A DNA stretch of 64,000 nucleotides from positions 62,001 to 126,000 of the forward strand of contig NZ_OGTP01000013.1 in assembly GCF_900258035.1 (NCBI RefSeq). The letters run 5' to 3'. Shown in pieces: positions 24,810 through 39,169 of this stretch. Positions within the stretch are counted from its first letter, which is position 1; each line of letters opens with the position of its first letter. Below the pieces are notes generated by a model. It was not told the origin of the DNA, made no database searches, and saw only the letters and a program-made list of their open reading frames with translations. The translations under genes and the position numbers were made by a program. This DNA is from Caballeronia novacaledonica. Its GTDB lineage: Bacteria > Pseudomonadota > Gammaproteobacteria > Burkholderiales > Burkholderiaceae.

Positions 24810-26117
24810 TCAGTGGCGCGCTTCGCCGATCAGCGCTACAGAATCGAACGCGCGCTGATTGGCCTGATGCCGCCGCATCACGAAGTACATCATCAGGCAG
24901 ACGAACGAGCCGAACAGCACGATGACGAACTGGATCGGCATGTCGAGCCACACGAGCACCGCGTAGAGGCACAGCATGACGAGCACCGAGAGGTTCTCGT
25001 TGAAGTTCTGCACGGCGATGGAATGCCCGGCGGAGAGCAGCACGTGCCCGCGATGCTGGAGCAGCGCGTTCATCGGCACGACGAAGAAGCCCGACAGCCC
25101 GCCGACGATCATCAGGAACACATACGCGATCAAGAGATAGCCGGGGAAGTGCATCTTGCCGAAGTAGATGCCCCAGTGCGCGGGAAAGAGATGGCGCGTG
25201 TAGAACGCCATCAGCATGACGGCGAGGCCCATGACGATGCCGACCGGCAGCACGGAGAGCGAACGCTTGAGCGGCACGCGCGCGGCCGCGAGGACCGCGC
25301 CCGCCGCGACGCCGACCGCGATCACCGCCTGCAGGATCGCCGCCTGGGACAGCGTCATGCCGAGCGACACTTCGGCCCATTTCAGCACGATGAACTGCAG
25401 CGTCGCGCCCGCGCCCCAGAAGAGCGTCGTGACGGCGAGCGAAATCTGGCCGAGCTTGTCGCGCCACAGCACGATAAAGCAGTCGGCGAAATCGGTGATG
25501 AGCTTGAGCGGCCGCGTCTCCTGCTTCGGATAGCGTGCGCCGGTGTCGGGGATGCGCAGGTTGAACATCGCGGCAACCACGTACATCAGCACGATGACGA
25601 GCATGGCGGCTTCGGCCGGCGTGTGGATGCGCGGAATGTTCAGCGACAGCAAATGACTCGCGATATGCGGGCTGATGAGCGCGCCGCCCATCACCGTGCC
25701 GAGAATGATGGAGCCGACGGTCGTGCCTTCGATCCAGCCGTTCGCGGCGACGAGCCGGTCGGCGGGCAGAAGTTCGGTGAGAATGCCGTACTTCGCCGGC
25801 GAATACGCGGCGGCCCCGAAGCCGACGATGCCGTACGCGAGCAGCGGATGCGCGCCGAAGAGCATCGTGAAGCAACCGACGACCTTGATCGAGTTGGTCA
25901 CGAACATCACGCGACCCTTGGGCCGGGAATCCGCGAAAGCGCCGACGAAAGCCGCGAGAATCACATACGACAGGACGAAGAACAGCTTGAGCAGCGGCGT
26001 CATCCAGTTCGGCGCGTGAAGGTCTTTCAGCAGTGCGATGGCAGCGATCAGTAGAGCGTTGTCGGCCAGCGAAGAGAAAAACTGCGCGGCCATGATGGTG
26101 TAAAAACCTTTTTTCAT
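24810..26117 (-). CDS. lplT: Lysophospholipid transporter LplT (MFS)
   Basis: The 435-residue membrane protein has about 12 hydrophobic segments and an MFS pattern, beginning MKKGFYTIMAAQFFSSLADNALLIAA, characteristic of LplT. DSRPKGRVM is the cytoplasmic loop 2-3 signature. LplT flips lysophospholipids inward across the inner membrane so that they can be re-acylated. In enterobacteria it neighbours the acyltransferase aas; here no such gene is near. The start at 26117 is where the family begins; the frame is open to 26273. It diverges from alr. Confidence 0.9.
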   Translation of the reverse strand: MKKGFYTIMAAQFFSSLADNALLIAAIALLKDLHAPNWMTPLLKLFFVLSYVILAAFVGAFADSRPKGRVMFVTNSIKVVGCFTMLFGAHPLLAYGIVGFGAAAYSPAKYGILTELLPADRLVAANGWIEGTTVGSIILGTVMGGALISPHIASHLLSLNIPRIHTPAEAAMLVIVLMYVVAAMFNLRIPDTGARYPKQETRPLKLITDFADCFIVLWRDKLGQISLAVTTLFWGAGATLQFIVLKWAEVSLGMTLSQAAILQAVIAVGVAAGAVLAAARVPLKRSLSVLPVGIVMGLAVMLMAFYTRHLFPAHWGIYFGKMHFPGYLLIAYVFLMIVGGLSGFFVVPMNALLQHRGHVLLSAGHSIAVQNFNENLSVLVMLCLYAVLVWLDMPIQFVIVLFGSFVCLMMYFVMRRHQANQRAFDSVALIGEARH

Positions 26118-26398
26118 CTGATCCGAAGCTTTCCTCACTGCGGGTGATCCGCCCCGGGCGCCTGTCATGGGCTCGGGCTTATGCCTTTCGAAATGGGTTG
26201 TGCGCACGGCTTTATAACACGAAAATAGGCGCATTCTGACTAGCAGTAATCTCGATCGCGCGAGAAATGACACGTTCGCGCCCGGGATTCCTCATAAGAT
26301 ACTGATTCGCAAGGCGTCCCGGTCGGAGCAGCGCGACGCGTCCCGCTGTCGTATGCTCACCTTTTGGACCGCACTCACCGCAATTCCACCACACGCTC

Positions 26399-27469
26399 AT
26401 GCCTCGCCCCCTTTCCGCAACGATCCACACCGCCGCGCTCGCCAACAACCTCGCCATTGCACGCAAGTACGCGCCGAAGTCCAAGATCTGGGCCGTCGTC
26501 AAGGCCAATGCGTACGGCCACGGACTCGCCCGGGCGTTCCCCGGCCTGCGCGCGACGGACGGCTTTGGTCTTCTCGACCTCGAAGAAGCCGCGAAGTTGC
26601 GTGAATTGGGCTGGGCGGGGCCGATTCTCCTACTCGAAGGCTTTTTCCGGCCGACGGACATCGACGTGATCGACCGCTACAGCCTGACCACGGCCGTGCA
26701 TTGCGACGAGCAGTTGCGCATGCTGGAAATGGCGCGCCTGTCGAAGCCCGTCAACATCCAGCTGAAGATGAACAGCGGCATGAATCGCCTCGGCTACACG
26801 CCGGAAAAGTTCCGCGCCGCGTGGGAACGGGCGCGCGCCGTGCAGGGCGTCGGCCAGATCACGCTCATGACCCATTTTTCCGATGCCGACGGCCCGCGCG
26901 GCATCGCGCATCAACTGGAAGCGTTCGAGCGCGGCGCGGAAGGCATCGCGGGCGCGCGCAGCCTCGCCAATTCGGCGGCCGTGATGTGGCACCCGGACTC
27001 CCATGTCGACTGGGTGCGGCCGGGCATCATGCTGTATGGCGCGTCGCCGTCGGGCGTCACCGCCGATATCGCCGGCACGGGTCTCAAGCCCGCGATGACC
27101 TTTCAGTCCGAACTGATCGCCGTGCAGACGGTCGATGCGGGAAGCAGCATCGGCTATGGCTCGACGTATACGGCCGGCACGTCGATGCGCGTCGGCGTGG
27201 TCGCATGCGGCTACGCGGACGGCTATCCGCGCGTGGCGCCGGAAGGCACGCCCGTCATCGTCGATGGCGTGAGGACGAAGCTCGTCGGGCGCGTGTCGAT
27301 GGACATGCTGACCGTCGATCTGACGCCGTGCCCAAGCGCGGGCATCGGCGCGCGCGTCGAACTGTGGGGCGCGAATCTGCCGATCGACGACGTCGCGAGC
27401 GCGGCGGGCACCGTCGGCTACGAACTCATGTGCGCAGTCGCGCAGCGCGTGCCGGTGCGCGCGGAATAA
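26399..27469 (+). CDS. alr: Alanine racemase
   Basis: The 356-residue PLP enzyme interconverts L- and D-alanine for peptidoglycan. The PLP lysine lies in [11 protein letters not shown] (K35), and the second catalytic base is the tyrosine in [11 protein letters not shown] near residue 254. NSGMNRLGY and [11 protein letters not shown] complete the barrel, and CGYADGYPR with GRVSMDML form the C-terminal domain. It is normal in length and followed by radA after 45 bp. Confidence 0.95.
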   Translation: MPRPLSATIHTAALANNLAIARKYAPKSKIWAVVKANAYGHGLARAFPGLRATDGFGLLDLEEAAKLRELGWAGPILLLEGFFRPTDIDVIDRYSLTTAVHCDEQLRMLEMARLSKPVNIQLKMNSGMNRLGYTPEKFRAAWERARAVQGVGQITLMTHFSDADGPRGIAHQLEAFERGAEGIAGARSLANSAAVMWHPDSHVDWVRPGIMLYGASPSGVTADIAGTGLKPAMTFQSELIAVQTVDAGSSIGYGSTYTAGTSMRVGVVACGYADGYPRVAPEGTPVIVDGVRTKLVGRVSMDMLTVDLTPCPSAGIGARVELWGANLPIDDVASAAGTVGYELMCAVAQRVPVRAE

Positions 27470-27514
27470 GGCTTTCGGGCCGCTAATAACGAGAATTTCA
27501 GGCAAGGCTCCAGT

Positions 27515-28900
27515 GTGGCAAAAGTAGCGAAAGCAAAGACGCTGTATGTGTGCAGCGAGTGCGGCGGGGAATCGCCGAAGTGGACCGGCCAATGCGCCGC
27601 CTGCAACGCGTGGAACACGTTGACGGAGTCGGTGGCGCAATCGGCGTCGAATCATCGCTTCCAGGCGCTCGCGAAGAGTTCGCCGGTGCGAAAGCTCGCC
27701 GATATCGAGGCGTCGGACGTGCCGCGCTTCACGACGGGCGTCGGGGAATTCGATCGCGTGCTGGGCGGCGGGCTGGTGCCGGGCGGCGTGGTGCTGATCG
27801 GCGGCGATCCGGGCATCGGCAAATCGACACTGCTGTTGCAATCGCTCGCCGAGATCGCGCGCGAGCGGCCCGCGCTCTACGTGAGCGGCGAGGAATCCGG
27901 CGCGCAGATCGCGTTGCGCGCGCAGCGGCTCGGCTTGACGGGCGATGCGAGTGCAGCGGGCGATCTTGCGCTGCTGGCGGAGATCCAGCTCGAAAAAATT
28001 CAGGCGACCATCGACGAGCAACGGCCCGAAGTCGCGGTGATCGACTCCATCCAGACGATCTACTCGGAAGCGCTGACGTCCGCGCCCGGCTCGGTCGCGC
28101 AGGTGCGCGAATGCGCGGCGCAACTGACGCGCATCGCCAAGCAGACGGGCACGTCGATCATCATGGTCGGCCACGTGACGAAGGAGGGCAGTCTCGCGGG
28201 GCCGCGCGTGCTCGAGCACATCGTCGATACCGTGCTGTATTTCGAGGGTGACACGCATTCGTCGTTCAGGCTCGTGCGCGCGTTCAAGAATCGCTTCGGC
28301 GCGGTCAACGAACTCGGTGTCTTCGCGATGACGGAAAAGGGCTTGCGCGGCGTCGCGAATCCGTCGGCGCTGTTCCTGTCGCAACACGAGCAGAGTGTGC
28401 CGGGTTCGTGCGTGCTCGTGACGCAGGAAGGCTCGCGGCCGCTGCTGGTCGAAGTGCAGGCGCTCGTCGATACGGCACACGTGCCCAATCCGCGCCGGCT
28501 TGCCGTCGGTCTGGAGCAGAACCGGCTGGCGCTGTTGCTGGCCGTGTTGCACCGGCACGCGGGCATCGCGTGTTTCGATCAGGACGTGTTCCTGAACGCG
28601 GTCGGCGGCGTGAAGATCACCGAGCCCGCCGCCGATCTCTCCGTGCTGCTCGCCATTCACTCGTCGATGCGCAACAAGCCGCTGCCCAAGGGCCTCATCA
28701 CGTTCGGCGAGGTCGGGCTGGCAGGCGAAATCCGGCCCTCGCCGCGCGGTCAGGACCGTCTGAAGGAAGCCGCCAAGCTCGGTTTTTCGATGGCGCTGAT
28801 CCCGAAAGCGAACGCGCCGAAACAACCGATCGACGGCCTGAAAGTGATCGCCGTCGATCGCATCGAAGAGGCGATCGACCGCGTTCGCGATCTCGAATGA
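27515..28900 (+). CDS. radA: DNA repair protein RadA
   Basis: The 461-residue protein has a zinc finger (CSECGGESPKWTGQCAAC at residues 11-28), a RecA-like ATPase core with GGDPGIGKSTLLLQ near residue 91, the RadA-specific KNRFG motif near residue 255, and a C-terminal Lon-protease-like domain (PAADLSVLLAIHSSMRN). It drives branch migration in recombination. The start is GTG, preceded by a weak purine stretch; no upstream ATG fits. Confidence 0.95.
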   Translation: MAKVAKAKTLYVCSECGGESPKWTGQCAACNAWNTLTESVAQSASNHRFQALAKSSPVRKLADIEASDVPRFTTGVGEFDRVLGGGLVPGGVVLIGGDPGIGKSTLLLQSLAEIARERPALYVSGEESGAQIALRAQRLGLTGDASAAGDLALLAEIQLEKIQATIDEQRPEVAVIDSIQTIYSEALTSAPGSVAQVRECAAQLTRIAKQTGTSIIMVGHVTKEGSLAGPRVLEHIVDTVLYFEGDTHSSFRLVRAFKNRFGAVNELGVFAMTEKGLRGVANPSALFLSQHEQSVPGSCVLVTQEGSRPLLVEVQALVDTAHVPNPRRLAVGLEQNRLALLLAVLHRHAGIACFDQDVFLNAVGGVKITEPAADLSVLLAIHSSMRNKPLPKGLITFGEVGLAGEIRPSPRGQDRLKEAAKLGFSMALIPKANAPKQPIDGLKVIAVDRIEEAIDRVRDLE

Positions 28901-28989
28901 CGGGGATCGGACCCTTCGTAACGGCGCGTAAGAATCCGGTTGCTTAATGTAACCCAAGCGACGCGCGGTTTTTCTATCCTTACAGGGCT

Positions 28990-29325
28990 ATGGACCTGGC
29001 CAACTTCGCCAAAGGTCGTTCAAGAAGCGAAGTGACTGGAAGGATCGAGAGGACCAACGCATTGAAACACGCAAAATCAAATCGGCCGAAGCCCGCGTTT
29101 CATCTGCGCGGATGCCGCGTGTCCGCGCCGCTTCAGCAGCCTTGGGGAAGCGGTTGCCGGATCGTCGAATGGATCGACGAGCAGGGGCAGATTTCGCGCC
29201 GCGTCGTCGCGGCGGACATTACCGAAGATGAAGTCGTCGCGACCATTCGCGAGCATGTGACCGGGCGCAAGCACGTGCTCGTCGATGACGAACGCCAGCC
29301 GCGCCAGGTTCTGCCTCGGCGCTAG
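28990..29325 (+). CDS. DUF2866 family small protein
   Basis: The protein has 111 residues from the ATG at 28990. The conserved part starts near residue 25: PAFHLRGCRVSAPLQQPWGSGCRIVEWIDEQGQISRRVVAADITEDEVVATIREHVTGRKHVLVDD, which I recognise as DUF2866, a Burkholderia-type family of unknown function. A TTG at 29062 with GAGAGGA upstream gives an 87-residue product and may be the true start, because the ATG has no ribosome site. The product is basic and soluble. Its TAG overlaps the CTA stop of the convergent CaiB gene. Confidence 0.7.
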   Translation: MDLANFAKGRSRSEVTGRIERTNALKHAKSNRPKPAFHLRGCRVSAPLQQPWGSGCRIVEWIDEQGQISRRVVAADITEDEVVATIREHVTGRKHVLVDDERQPRQVLPRR

Positions 29326-30341
29326 ACTTTTCGGAAGAGCGGATGCGCCGCCGCTTCGGCGGGCGTGAGCACAGGCGCGACGCAGCAATCGAGCGGTTCG
29401 AGCAGCGTCATCCATTCGTCGCGCGTGCGTTCGCGAAAGCGCGCGCCGAGTTCCGCCGACAATTCCGCCGCGTCCGCTCCGCCGATCGCCTGTCCGAGGC
29501 TCCAGTGCCGCGTCGACCAGTCGGGACGGCCGAGCGCCTCGCACAGGACGCGCCAGAACTTCAGTTCGAGCGCACCGACCGCGACGAAGCGGTCATCACG
29601 CGTGCGATACACGTCGTAACAGGGCGCGCCGCCGTTCAGAAGGCCCGCTCCGGCGCGCGTTGCGGCTTCGTCGGCATTGGCGAGCGCGATGTGCGCCATC
29701 ACGTTGTGCGCGTGCGTCGCGTGCGTCATCGAGACATTCAGGCAGCGCCCTTCGCCGCCGCGCGCGACGTGCCACGCCGCCGCGAGTATTTCCATGACGG
29801 CCGACAGCGCCCCGCCGAGCAGATCCGCCAATTGAAAATTCGGAGCGACGGGTGTGCCGTCGCGCGACGCGAGCTGGTCGAGCACACCCGCATACGCGAT
29901 GTAGTTCAGATCGTGACCGGCCTTGTCCGCGAACGGGCCGTCGCTGCCGAAGCCCGTGATCGCGCAATAGACGATCTTCGGATTGGCCTCGCGCAACACG
30001 TCGTAGCCGACGCCCAGCCGCGCCATCACCGAAGGGCGGAAGCTTTCGACCAGCACATCCGCATCGCGCGCGAGCTCGATCAGCTTCGCGCGGCCTTCGT
30101 CCGTCTTGAGGTCGAGCGTGAGTTGCCGCTTGCCGCGATTGACGATCCGATAGAACGCGCTCGGCGTGCCGGTTTGCCGGTCGGCTTCGGATTGCAGCAT
30201 CGTGCGCGCGTAGTCGCCTTCGCCCGGCGGCTCGATCTTGAGCACGTCGGCGCCGAGTTCGGCGAGCCGCAGCGTGGCGATGGGACCGGGAAGCAGCCGC
30301 GTCAGATCCAGCACGCGCAAACCGTTGAGGGAAGGCGTCAA
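29322..30341 (-). CDS. CaiB/BaiF family CoA-transferase
   Basis: This 339-residue class III CoA-transferase fold protein begins LNGLRVLDLTRLLPGPIATLRLAELGADVLKIEPPGEGD, the family N-terminus. The catalytic aspartate is expected in FQLADLLGGALSA near residue 165. Members include alpha-methylacyl-CoA racemase and oxalate or carnitine CoA-transferases. The length is shorter than typical CoA-transferases (about 400) and close to the racemase group (about 360). The substrate cannot be assigned. It lies 15 bp past the ABC-F gene, probably co-transcribed. Confidence 0.85.
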   Translation of the reverse strand: MTPSLNGLRVLDLTRLLPGPIATLRLAELGADVLKIEPPGEGDYARTMLQSEADRQTGTPSAFYRIVNRGKRQLTLDLKTDEGRAKLIELARDADVLVESFRPSVMARLGVGYDVLREANPKIVYCAITGFGSDGPFADKAGHDLNYIAYAGVLDQLASRDGTPVAPNFQLADLLGGALSAVMEILAAAWHVARGGEGRCLNVSMTHATHAHNVMAHIALANADEAATRAGAGLLNGGAPCYDVYRTRDDRFVAVGALELKFWRVLCEALGRPDWSTRHWSLGQAIGGADAAELSAELGARFRERTRDEWMTLLEPLDCCVAPVLTPAEAAAHPLFRKV

Positions 30342-30356
30342 GTCGTCGATCTCCGG

Positions 30357-32297
<1,941 letters not shown>

Positions 32298-32454
32298 GTC
32301 GGAGTGGCGGCGAAAAGGGCGCGGCTTTGAGGGAAAGCGCTATTTTAGACTGGACGGGTTGCGAAGCAGGGGTCGGCCGTTCGGCTAATGGCAGGCGAAC
32401 GCGCGGCGGGTTAGCATCGCCTGTCTTTCATCACTTCATTTCGCGGAGCACGCC

Positions 32455-32946
32455 ATGAGCGCAGTCAACGAAGGCATCTACGGCTTTTCGGCCGAAACAC
32501 TCGACGGCGCGGCCGTCAATCTCGACATCTACCGCGACAAGGTGCTGCTTATCGTGAATACGGCGAGCGAATGCGGTTTCACGCCGCAATACAAGGGTTT
32601 GCAGGAAATCTACCAGCGCTTCGCGCCGCGCGGTTTCGCGGTGCTCGGCTTTCCGTGCAACCAGTTCGGCAAGCAGGAACCGGGCGACGCCGGGCAGATC
32701 GGCGCTTTCTGCGAGAAAAACTTCGGCGTCACCTTCCCGATGTTCGCCAAGATCGAGGTGAACGGCGCGAACGCGCATCCGCTCTACAAGTATCTGAAGG
32801 ACAAGGAGCCCGGCCTGCTCGGCATCGAGGCGATCAAATGGAACTTCACGAAGTTTCTCGTCGATCGGAAAGGGAACGTCATCAAGCGTTATGCACCGCA
32901 GACGAAACCCGAATCGGTTGCCGACGACATCGAAAAGCTGCTTTGA
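32455..32946 (+). CDS. Glutathione peroxidase (thiol peroxidase, BtuE-like)
   Basis: The 163-residue enzyme has a peroxidatic cysteine at residue 40 (NTASECGFTPQYKGLQ), the GFPCNQFGKQEPG motif near residue 65 with the catalytic glutamine, and WNFTKFLVDRKGNV near residue 127 with the tryptophan and asparagine of the tetrad. It has cysteine rather than selenocysteine; bacterial members usually use thioredoxin or glutathione to reduce peroxides. GCGGAGC lies upstream of the ATG. Confidence 0.92.
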   Translation: MSAVNEGIYGFSAETLDGAAVNLDIYRDKVLLIVNTASECGFTPQYKGLQEIYQRFAPRGFAVLGFPCNQFGKQEPGDAGQIGAFCEKNFGVTFPMFAKIEVNGANAHPLYKYLKDKEPGLLGIEAIKWNFTKFLVDRKGNVIKRYAPQTKPESVADDIEKLL

Positions 32947-32959
32947 GCGCCGGACGGGT

Positions 32960-34450
32960 TCAGAGGATCGGCGAGAAAAGCCGCGCGACGTGCATCGCCA
33001 TGCGCCGCCAGAAAGCCTTGCCGCGATAGTCGTTGCTGTCGATCTCGAAGGAATCCGCGAAATCCGCGAGCAGCATCGATTCGACCTGGCCCGCGAACGC
33101 GCGGTCGACCGTCAGCACGGTGATCTCGAAGTTCAGGCGAAACGACCGGTTGTCGAGATTCGCGCTGCCGATCGACGCGGCGATGTCGTCGACCAGCACG
33201 ACCTTCTGATGCAGAAAGCCCGGCCTGTAGCGGAAGATGCGCACGCCCGCCTGGACGAGATCGTACGCATAGAGGCGCGACGCGGCGAACACCACGCGAT
33301 GATCGCGCCGGCTCGGAATAAGGATGCGCACGTCCACGCCGCGCATCACGGCGAGCCTGAGCGCCGAGAACACGGCTTCGTCGGGAATCAGGTAAGGCGA
33401 CGTGATCCAGATGCGCTCGCGCGCCGCGTTGATCGCCTCGACGAAAAAGAGCGAGCAGGTTTCCTGCTTGTCGGCGGGACCGCTCGACAGCACCATGCAG
33501 TGCATGTTTTCGTCCGAGGGCGGCGCGGGGCCGAGTTCGGGCAGACGCTGCGTCGCCCAGTACCAGTCTTCGGTGAACACGAACTGGATGCTCGCCACCG
33601 CAGGCCCGCGCACTTCCACGTGCGTGTCGCGCCACGGCGAGAGCCGCGGATTGCCGCCGAGATATTCGACGCCCACGTTATGCCCGCCGACGAACGCGCA
33701 CTTGCCATCCACCACGACGATCTTCCGATGATTGCGGAAGTTGATCTGGAAGCGGTGCACGAACTTGCGCGTGGCCGCGAACGGATGCGCCTCGACGCCG
33801 CCCGCGCGCAGCGCATTCACGTAGCGATGCGGCAGGTCGAAGCAGCCGATGCTGTCGTAGAGGAAATACACGCGCACGCCCGCCTGGGCTTTCTTGATGA
33901 GCGCGTCCTTAAGCATGTCGCCGAGCGCGTCGGCGCGCACGATGAAGAACTGCACGGCCACATAGCGTTCGGCTGCGGCGATCGCTTCGAGGATCGCGTT
34001 GAAGGTGGCGTCGCCATTGATGAGCACGCGCGCCGAGTTGCCGCGCAGAAACGGCATGCCGGAGAGCCGCTGCAACGTCCGGATCGTCGGATTGCCGAGA
34101 TAGGCGGCCGGTCCCGGCGCAATCTCGCCGCGCGCACCGGTGGCGTCGACGAGCGCCACGGCTTCGGGCGCATCGCTACGCGCGCCCGAGTCCCATTCGG
34201 CGGGCTTCGAGCGGCTGCGCAGGATTTCGATCTCCAGCCGCCGCTCGTCGATATACCCGGCGAACTTGCTGCGGCCGAGGAAAAGATAGGGAATCAGCGT
34301 GAAGTAAGGCATCGCGACGAGCGACACCGCCCACGCCACCGCGCCTTGCGATGTGCGGGTGTTGATGACGGCATGGATCGCGGCGATCACGCCGAGCACA
34401 TGCGCGGCCATCACGAGCGTGCCGAGGTGTAGCCAGTCTGATGCTTGCAT
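32960..34450 (-). CDS. cls: Cardiolipin synthase
   Basis: The 496-residue phospholipase-D-superfamily enzyme joins two phosphatidylglycerols to cardiolipin at the inner membrane. Two N-terminal transmembrane segments (residues ~10-55) precede a first HKD motif in FRNHRKIVVVDGKCAFVGG near residue 240 and a second in HQKVVLVDDIAASIGSANLDNRS near residue 420. It is normal in length for ClsA. It is convergent with the peroxidase gene. Confidence 0.92.
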   Translation of the reverse strand: MQASDWLHLGTLVMAAHVLGVIAAIHAVINTRTSQGAVAWAVSLVAMPYFTLIPYLFLGRSKFAGYIDERRLEIEILRSRSKPAEWDSGARSDAPEAVALVDATGARGEIAPGPAAYLGNPTIRTLQRLSGMPFLRGNSARVLINGDATFNAILEAIAAAERYVAVQFFIVRADALGDMLKDALIKKAQAGVRVYFLYDSIGCFDLPHRYVNALRAGGVEAHPFAATRKFVHRFQINFRNHRKIVVVDGKCAFVGGHNVGVEYLGGNPRLSPWRDTHVEVRGPAVASIQFVFTEDWYWATQRLPELGPAPPSDENMHCMVLSSGPADKQETCSLFFVEAINAARERIWITSPYLIPDEAVFSALRLAVMRGVDVRILIPSRRDHRVVFAASRLYAYDLVQAGVRIFRYRPGFLHQKVVLVDDIAASIGSANLDNRSFRLNFEITVLTVDRAFAGQVESMLLADFADSFEIDSNDYRGKAFWRRMAMHVARLFSPIL

Positions 34451-34522
34451 GGACGCGAAAGGGAGCGAAATGCTTCGCTAATGGCGATGCGCCATATTAC
34501 CCAACCCTTCCGCGCGAAGTGT

Positions 34523-34563
34523 CGGCGAACGTTGCAGCGCGTGCGTCGCCGCAACGTTCGCCG
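34523..34563. repeat. Long perfect inverted repeat between prmB and cls
   Basis: The 13-bp arms CGGCGAACGTTGC and its exact complement are separated by 15 bp, directly after the prmB stop codon. No T-run follows on either strand, so it is not a classical intrinsic terminator, though it may protect or end the prmB transcript. Confidence 0.6.
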
Positions 34564-34574
34564 GAGCAGAGGGA

Positions 34575-35459
34575 TTACCCCGGAAGATCGGCGGCCTGGA
34601 TCAGGAACACGTTGTCGTCGCCGGCGCTCGTCGAGAGCCAGACGAGATCGAGGCCGCCGAGCGCGGCTTCCACGTTCGGCCGCTCGTTGCCGATTTCGAC
34701 GACGAGCACGCCGTCCTCGGTCAGCCAGTTGCGCGCATCGCGCACGATGCGCCGCACGACGTCCATGCCGTCCGCGCCGCCCGCGAGCGCGAGTTCGGGC
34801 TCGTGCCGGTATTCTTCCGGCAGCGCCTGCATCGCCTGTGCGTTGACGTAGGGCGGATTGGTGATGATCACCTCGTAGCGCGCGCTCGGCAGCGGCGCGT
34901 ACAGGTCGCCTTCGTAGAGATTTACGCGCTCGTCGAGTCCGTATTCGTCGACGTTGCGGCGCGCGACCGCGATCGCATCGGCGGAGATGTCGACGGCATC
35001 GACATCGGCGTTCTCGAAGGCCTGCGCGGCGAGAATCGCGAGGCAGCCCGAGCCGGTGCACAGTTCGAGCACGCGCGTGACCTGATCCGGATCGGCCACG
35101 TACGGCTGCAAGCCGTCCTGCAGCAATTCGCCGATGAACGAACGCGGCACGATCACGCGCTCGTCGACGTAGAAGCGGCGGCCATGCATCCAGGCTTCCT
35201 GCGTGATGTACGCGGCGGGAATGCGCTCCTTCGCGCGGCGCTCGATCACTTTCATGACGGCGTCGATTTCCTCGTCGAGCAGGCGCGCGTCGAGGAACGG
35301 CTCGAGCGTGTCGAGCGGCAGATGCAGCGTATGCAGGATCAGATAGGCGGCTTCGTCGTAGGCATTGGCCGAGCCGTGGCCGAATGACAGGCCCGCTTGG
35401 GTGAAGCGCGAGACGCCGAAGCGCAGCAGGTCGCGCACGGTGGTGAAAGGCAGCGCCAT
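34575..35459 (-). CDS. prmB: Ribosomal protein L3 glutamine methyltransferase
   Basis: This 294-residue SAM-dependent methyltransferase carries LELCTGSGCLAILAAQ near residue 130 (SAM-binding) and NPPY near residue 200, the catalytic motif for glutamine-amide methylation. PAAYITQEAWMHGRRFYVDERVIVPRSFIGELL precedes it and is PrmB-specific. It modifies Gln150 of L3 in the model species. It follows dapE by about 28 bp in the leftward dap cluster. Confidence 0.93.
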   Translation of the reverse strand: MALPFTTVRDLLRFGVSRFTQAGLSFGHGSANAYDEAAYLILHTLHLPLDTLEPFLDARLLDEEIDAVMKVIERRAKERIPAAYITQEAWMHGRRFYVDERVIVPRSFIGELLQDGLQPYVADPDQVTRVLELCTGSGCLAILAAQAFENADVDAVDISADAIAVARRNVDEYGLDERVNLYEGDLYAPLPSARYEVIITNPPYVNAQAMQALPEEYRHEPELALAGGADGMDVVRRIVRDARNWLTEDGVLVVEIGNERPNVEAALGGLDLVWLSTSAGDDNVFLIQAADLPG

Positions 35460-35487
35460 CGAAGGCTCCTTTTTATTTTGGGTTGAA

Positions 35488-37909
<2,422 letters not shown>

Positions 37910-37951
37910 AGTTGGTATCAAGGATGGGTAGTTTTGGACCGGCAACGCGGA

Positions 37952-39169
37952 TCAGGACGTGAGCGAGCGGCAGAATTCGACGATGCGGCGGGCTCCTTCG
38001 ACACATTCGCCGGTCTCGGCCACGAGCGCGATGCGCACGAAACCTTCGCCGGGATTCGTGCCGTGCGCGGAGCGAGCGAGAAAAGAGCCCGGCAGAACCG
38101 TCACATTATAGTCGGCGTACAGGCGCGCCGCGAACTCGGTATCCGTGAGCCCGGTGCCCGAAACGTTCGCCCAGAGGTAGAACGCGGCGTCGGGCAGGCG
38201 GACGTCGAGCACGCCGGCGAGCATCGGCGTGACCGTTTCGAACTTTTGCACGTATTTCGCGCGGTTGTCGCGCACGTGCGTTTCATCCTGCCACGCGACC
38301 ACGCTCGCGCGCTGAAAGACCGTCGAGAGCGCCGCGCCGTGATACGTGCGATAGAGCAGGAAATCCTTCAGGATCGACGCGTCGCCCGCGACGAAGCCCG
38401 AGCGCATGCCGGGCACGTTCGAGCGCTTCGACAGGCTCGACAGCATCACGAGGCGCTCGAAACCGCGACCGAGCCGCCGCGCCGCTTCGAGACCGCCGAG
38501 CGGCGGATCGGTTTCGTCGAAATAGATTTCCGAATAGCACTCGTCCGACGCGATCACGAACCCATGCCTGTCCGACAGCGCGAAGAGCTCGCGCCAGTTT
38601 TCGAGCGTGAGCACCGCGCCCGTCGGGTTGCCCGGCGAACACACGTAGAGCAGTTGCGTGCGTGCCCAGATGTGATCGGGCACCGCGGAATAATCGCACG
38701 CGAAGTTGCGCGCCGGATCGCTGTTGACGAAGTACGGCTCAGCGCCCGCGAGCAAGGCCGCGCCTTCGTAGATTTGATAGAACGGGTTCGGACAGAGTAC
38801 GATGGGCGGTTCGGCGGCGTCCGCCGTGCGGCTGTCGATCACGGTCTGCGCGAGCGCGAAGAGCGCCTCGCGCGAGCCGGATACGGGCAGCACCTGCGTC
38901 GCCGCATCGATCGATTCGAGGCCATAGCGCTGCATCGCCCACGCCGCGATCGCCGCGCGCAGCGGTTCGCTGCCGAGCGTCGCCGGATAGGAGGCGAGGC
39001 CGTCGAGCGAATTGATGACGGCATCGCGGATCAGCGCGGGCGTCGGGTGCTTCGGCTCGCCGATGCCGAAGCTGATCGGCGTGAATCCGGCGCGCGGCGC
39101 GATGCCCTTGAAGAGCGCACGAAGCTTTTCGAACGGATAAGGCTGAAGTTTCTTGAGAAGTGGATTCAC
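37952..39169 (-). CDS. dapC: Succinyldiaminopimelate transaminase
   Basis: This 405-residue PLP aminotransferase of fold type I has CSPGNPTGAVLTLENWRELF near residue 180, SDECYSEIYFD near 210, and the PLP lysine in LSSLSKRSNVPGMRSGF near 250. It transaminates N-succinyl-2-amino-6-ketopimelate with glutamate. Its place upstream of dapD and dapE supports DapC over other class I aminotransferases. The start is a GTG at 39169; no ATG gives the family N-terminus (NPLLKKLQPYPFEKLRAL). Confidence 0.93.
   Translation of the reverse strand: MNPLLKKLQPYPFEKLRALFKGIAPRAGFTPISFGIGEPKHPTPALIRDAVINSLDGLASYPATLGSEPLRAAIAAWAMQRYGLESIDAATQVLPVSGSREALFALAQTVIDSRTADAAEPPIVLCPNPFYQIYEGAALLAGAEPYFVNSDPARNFACDYSAVPDHIWARTQLLYVCSPGNPTGAVLTLENWRELFALSDRHGFVIASDECYSEIYFDETDPPLGGLEAARRLGRGFERLVMLSSLSKRSNVPGMRSGFVAGDASILKDFLLYRTYHGAALSTVFQRASVVAWQDETHVRDNRAKYVQKFETVTPMLAGVLDVRLPDAAFYLWANVSGTGLTDTEFAARLYADYNVTVLPGSFLARSAHGTNPGEGFVRIALVAETGECVEGARRIVEFCRSLTS

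Noticed and set aside
24776..26398. TPP riboswitch upstream of the thiM-thiE-thiD operon
   Set aside because: Only about 34 bp separate lplT's end from the thiM start, and no Thi-box (CUGAGA) was found there.
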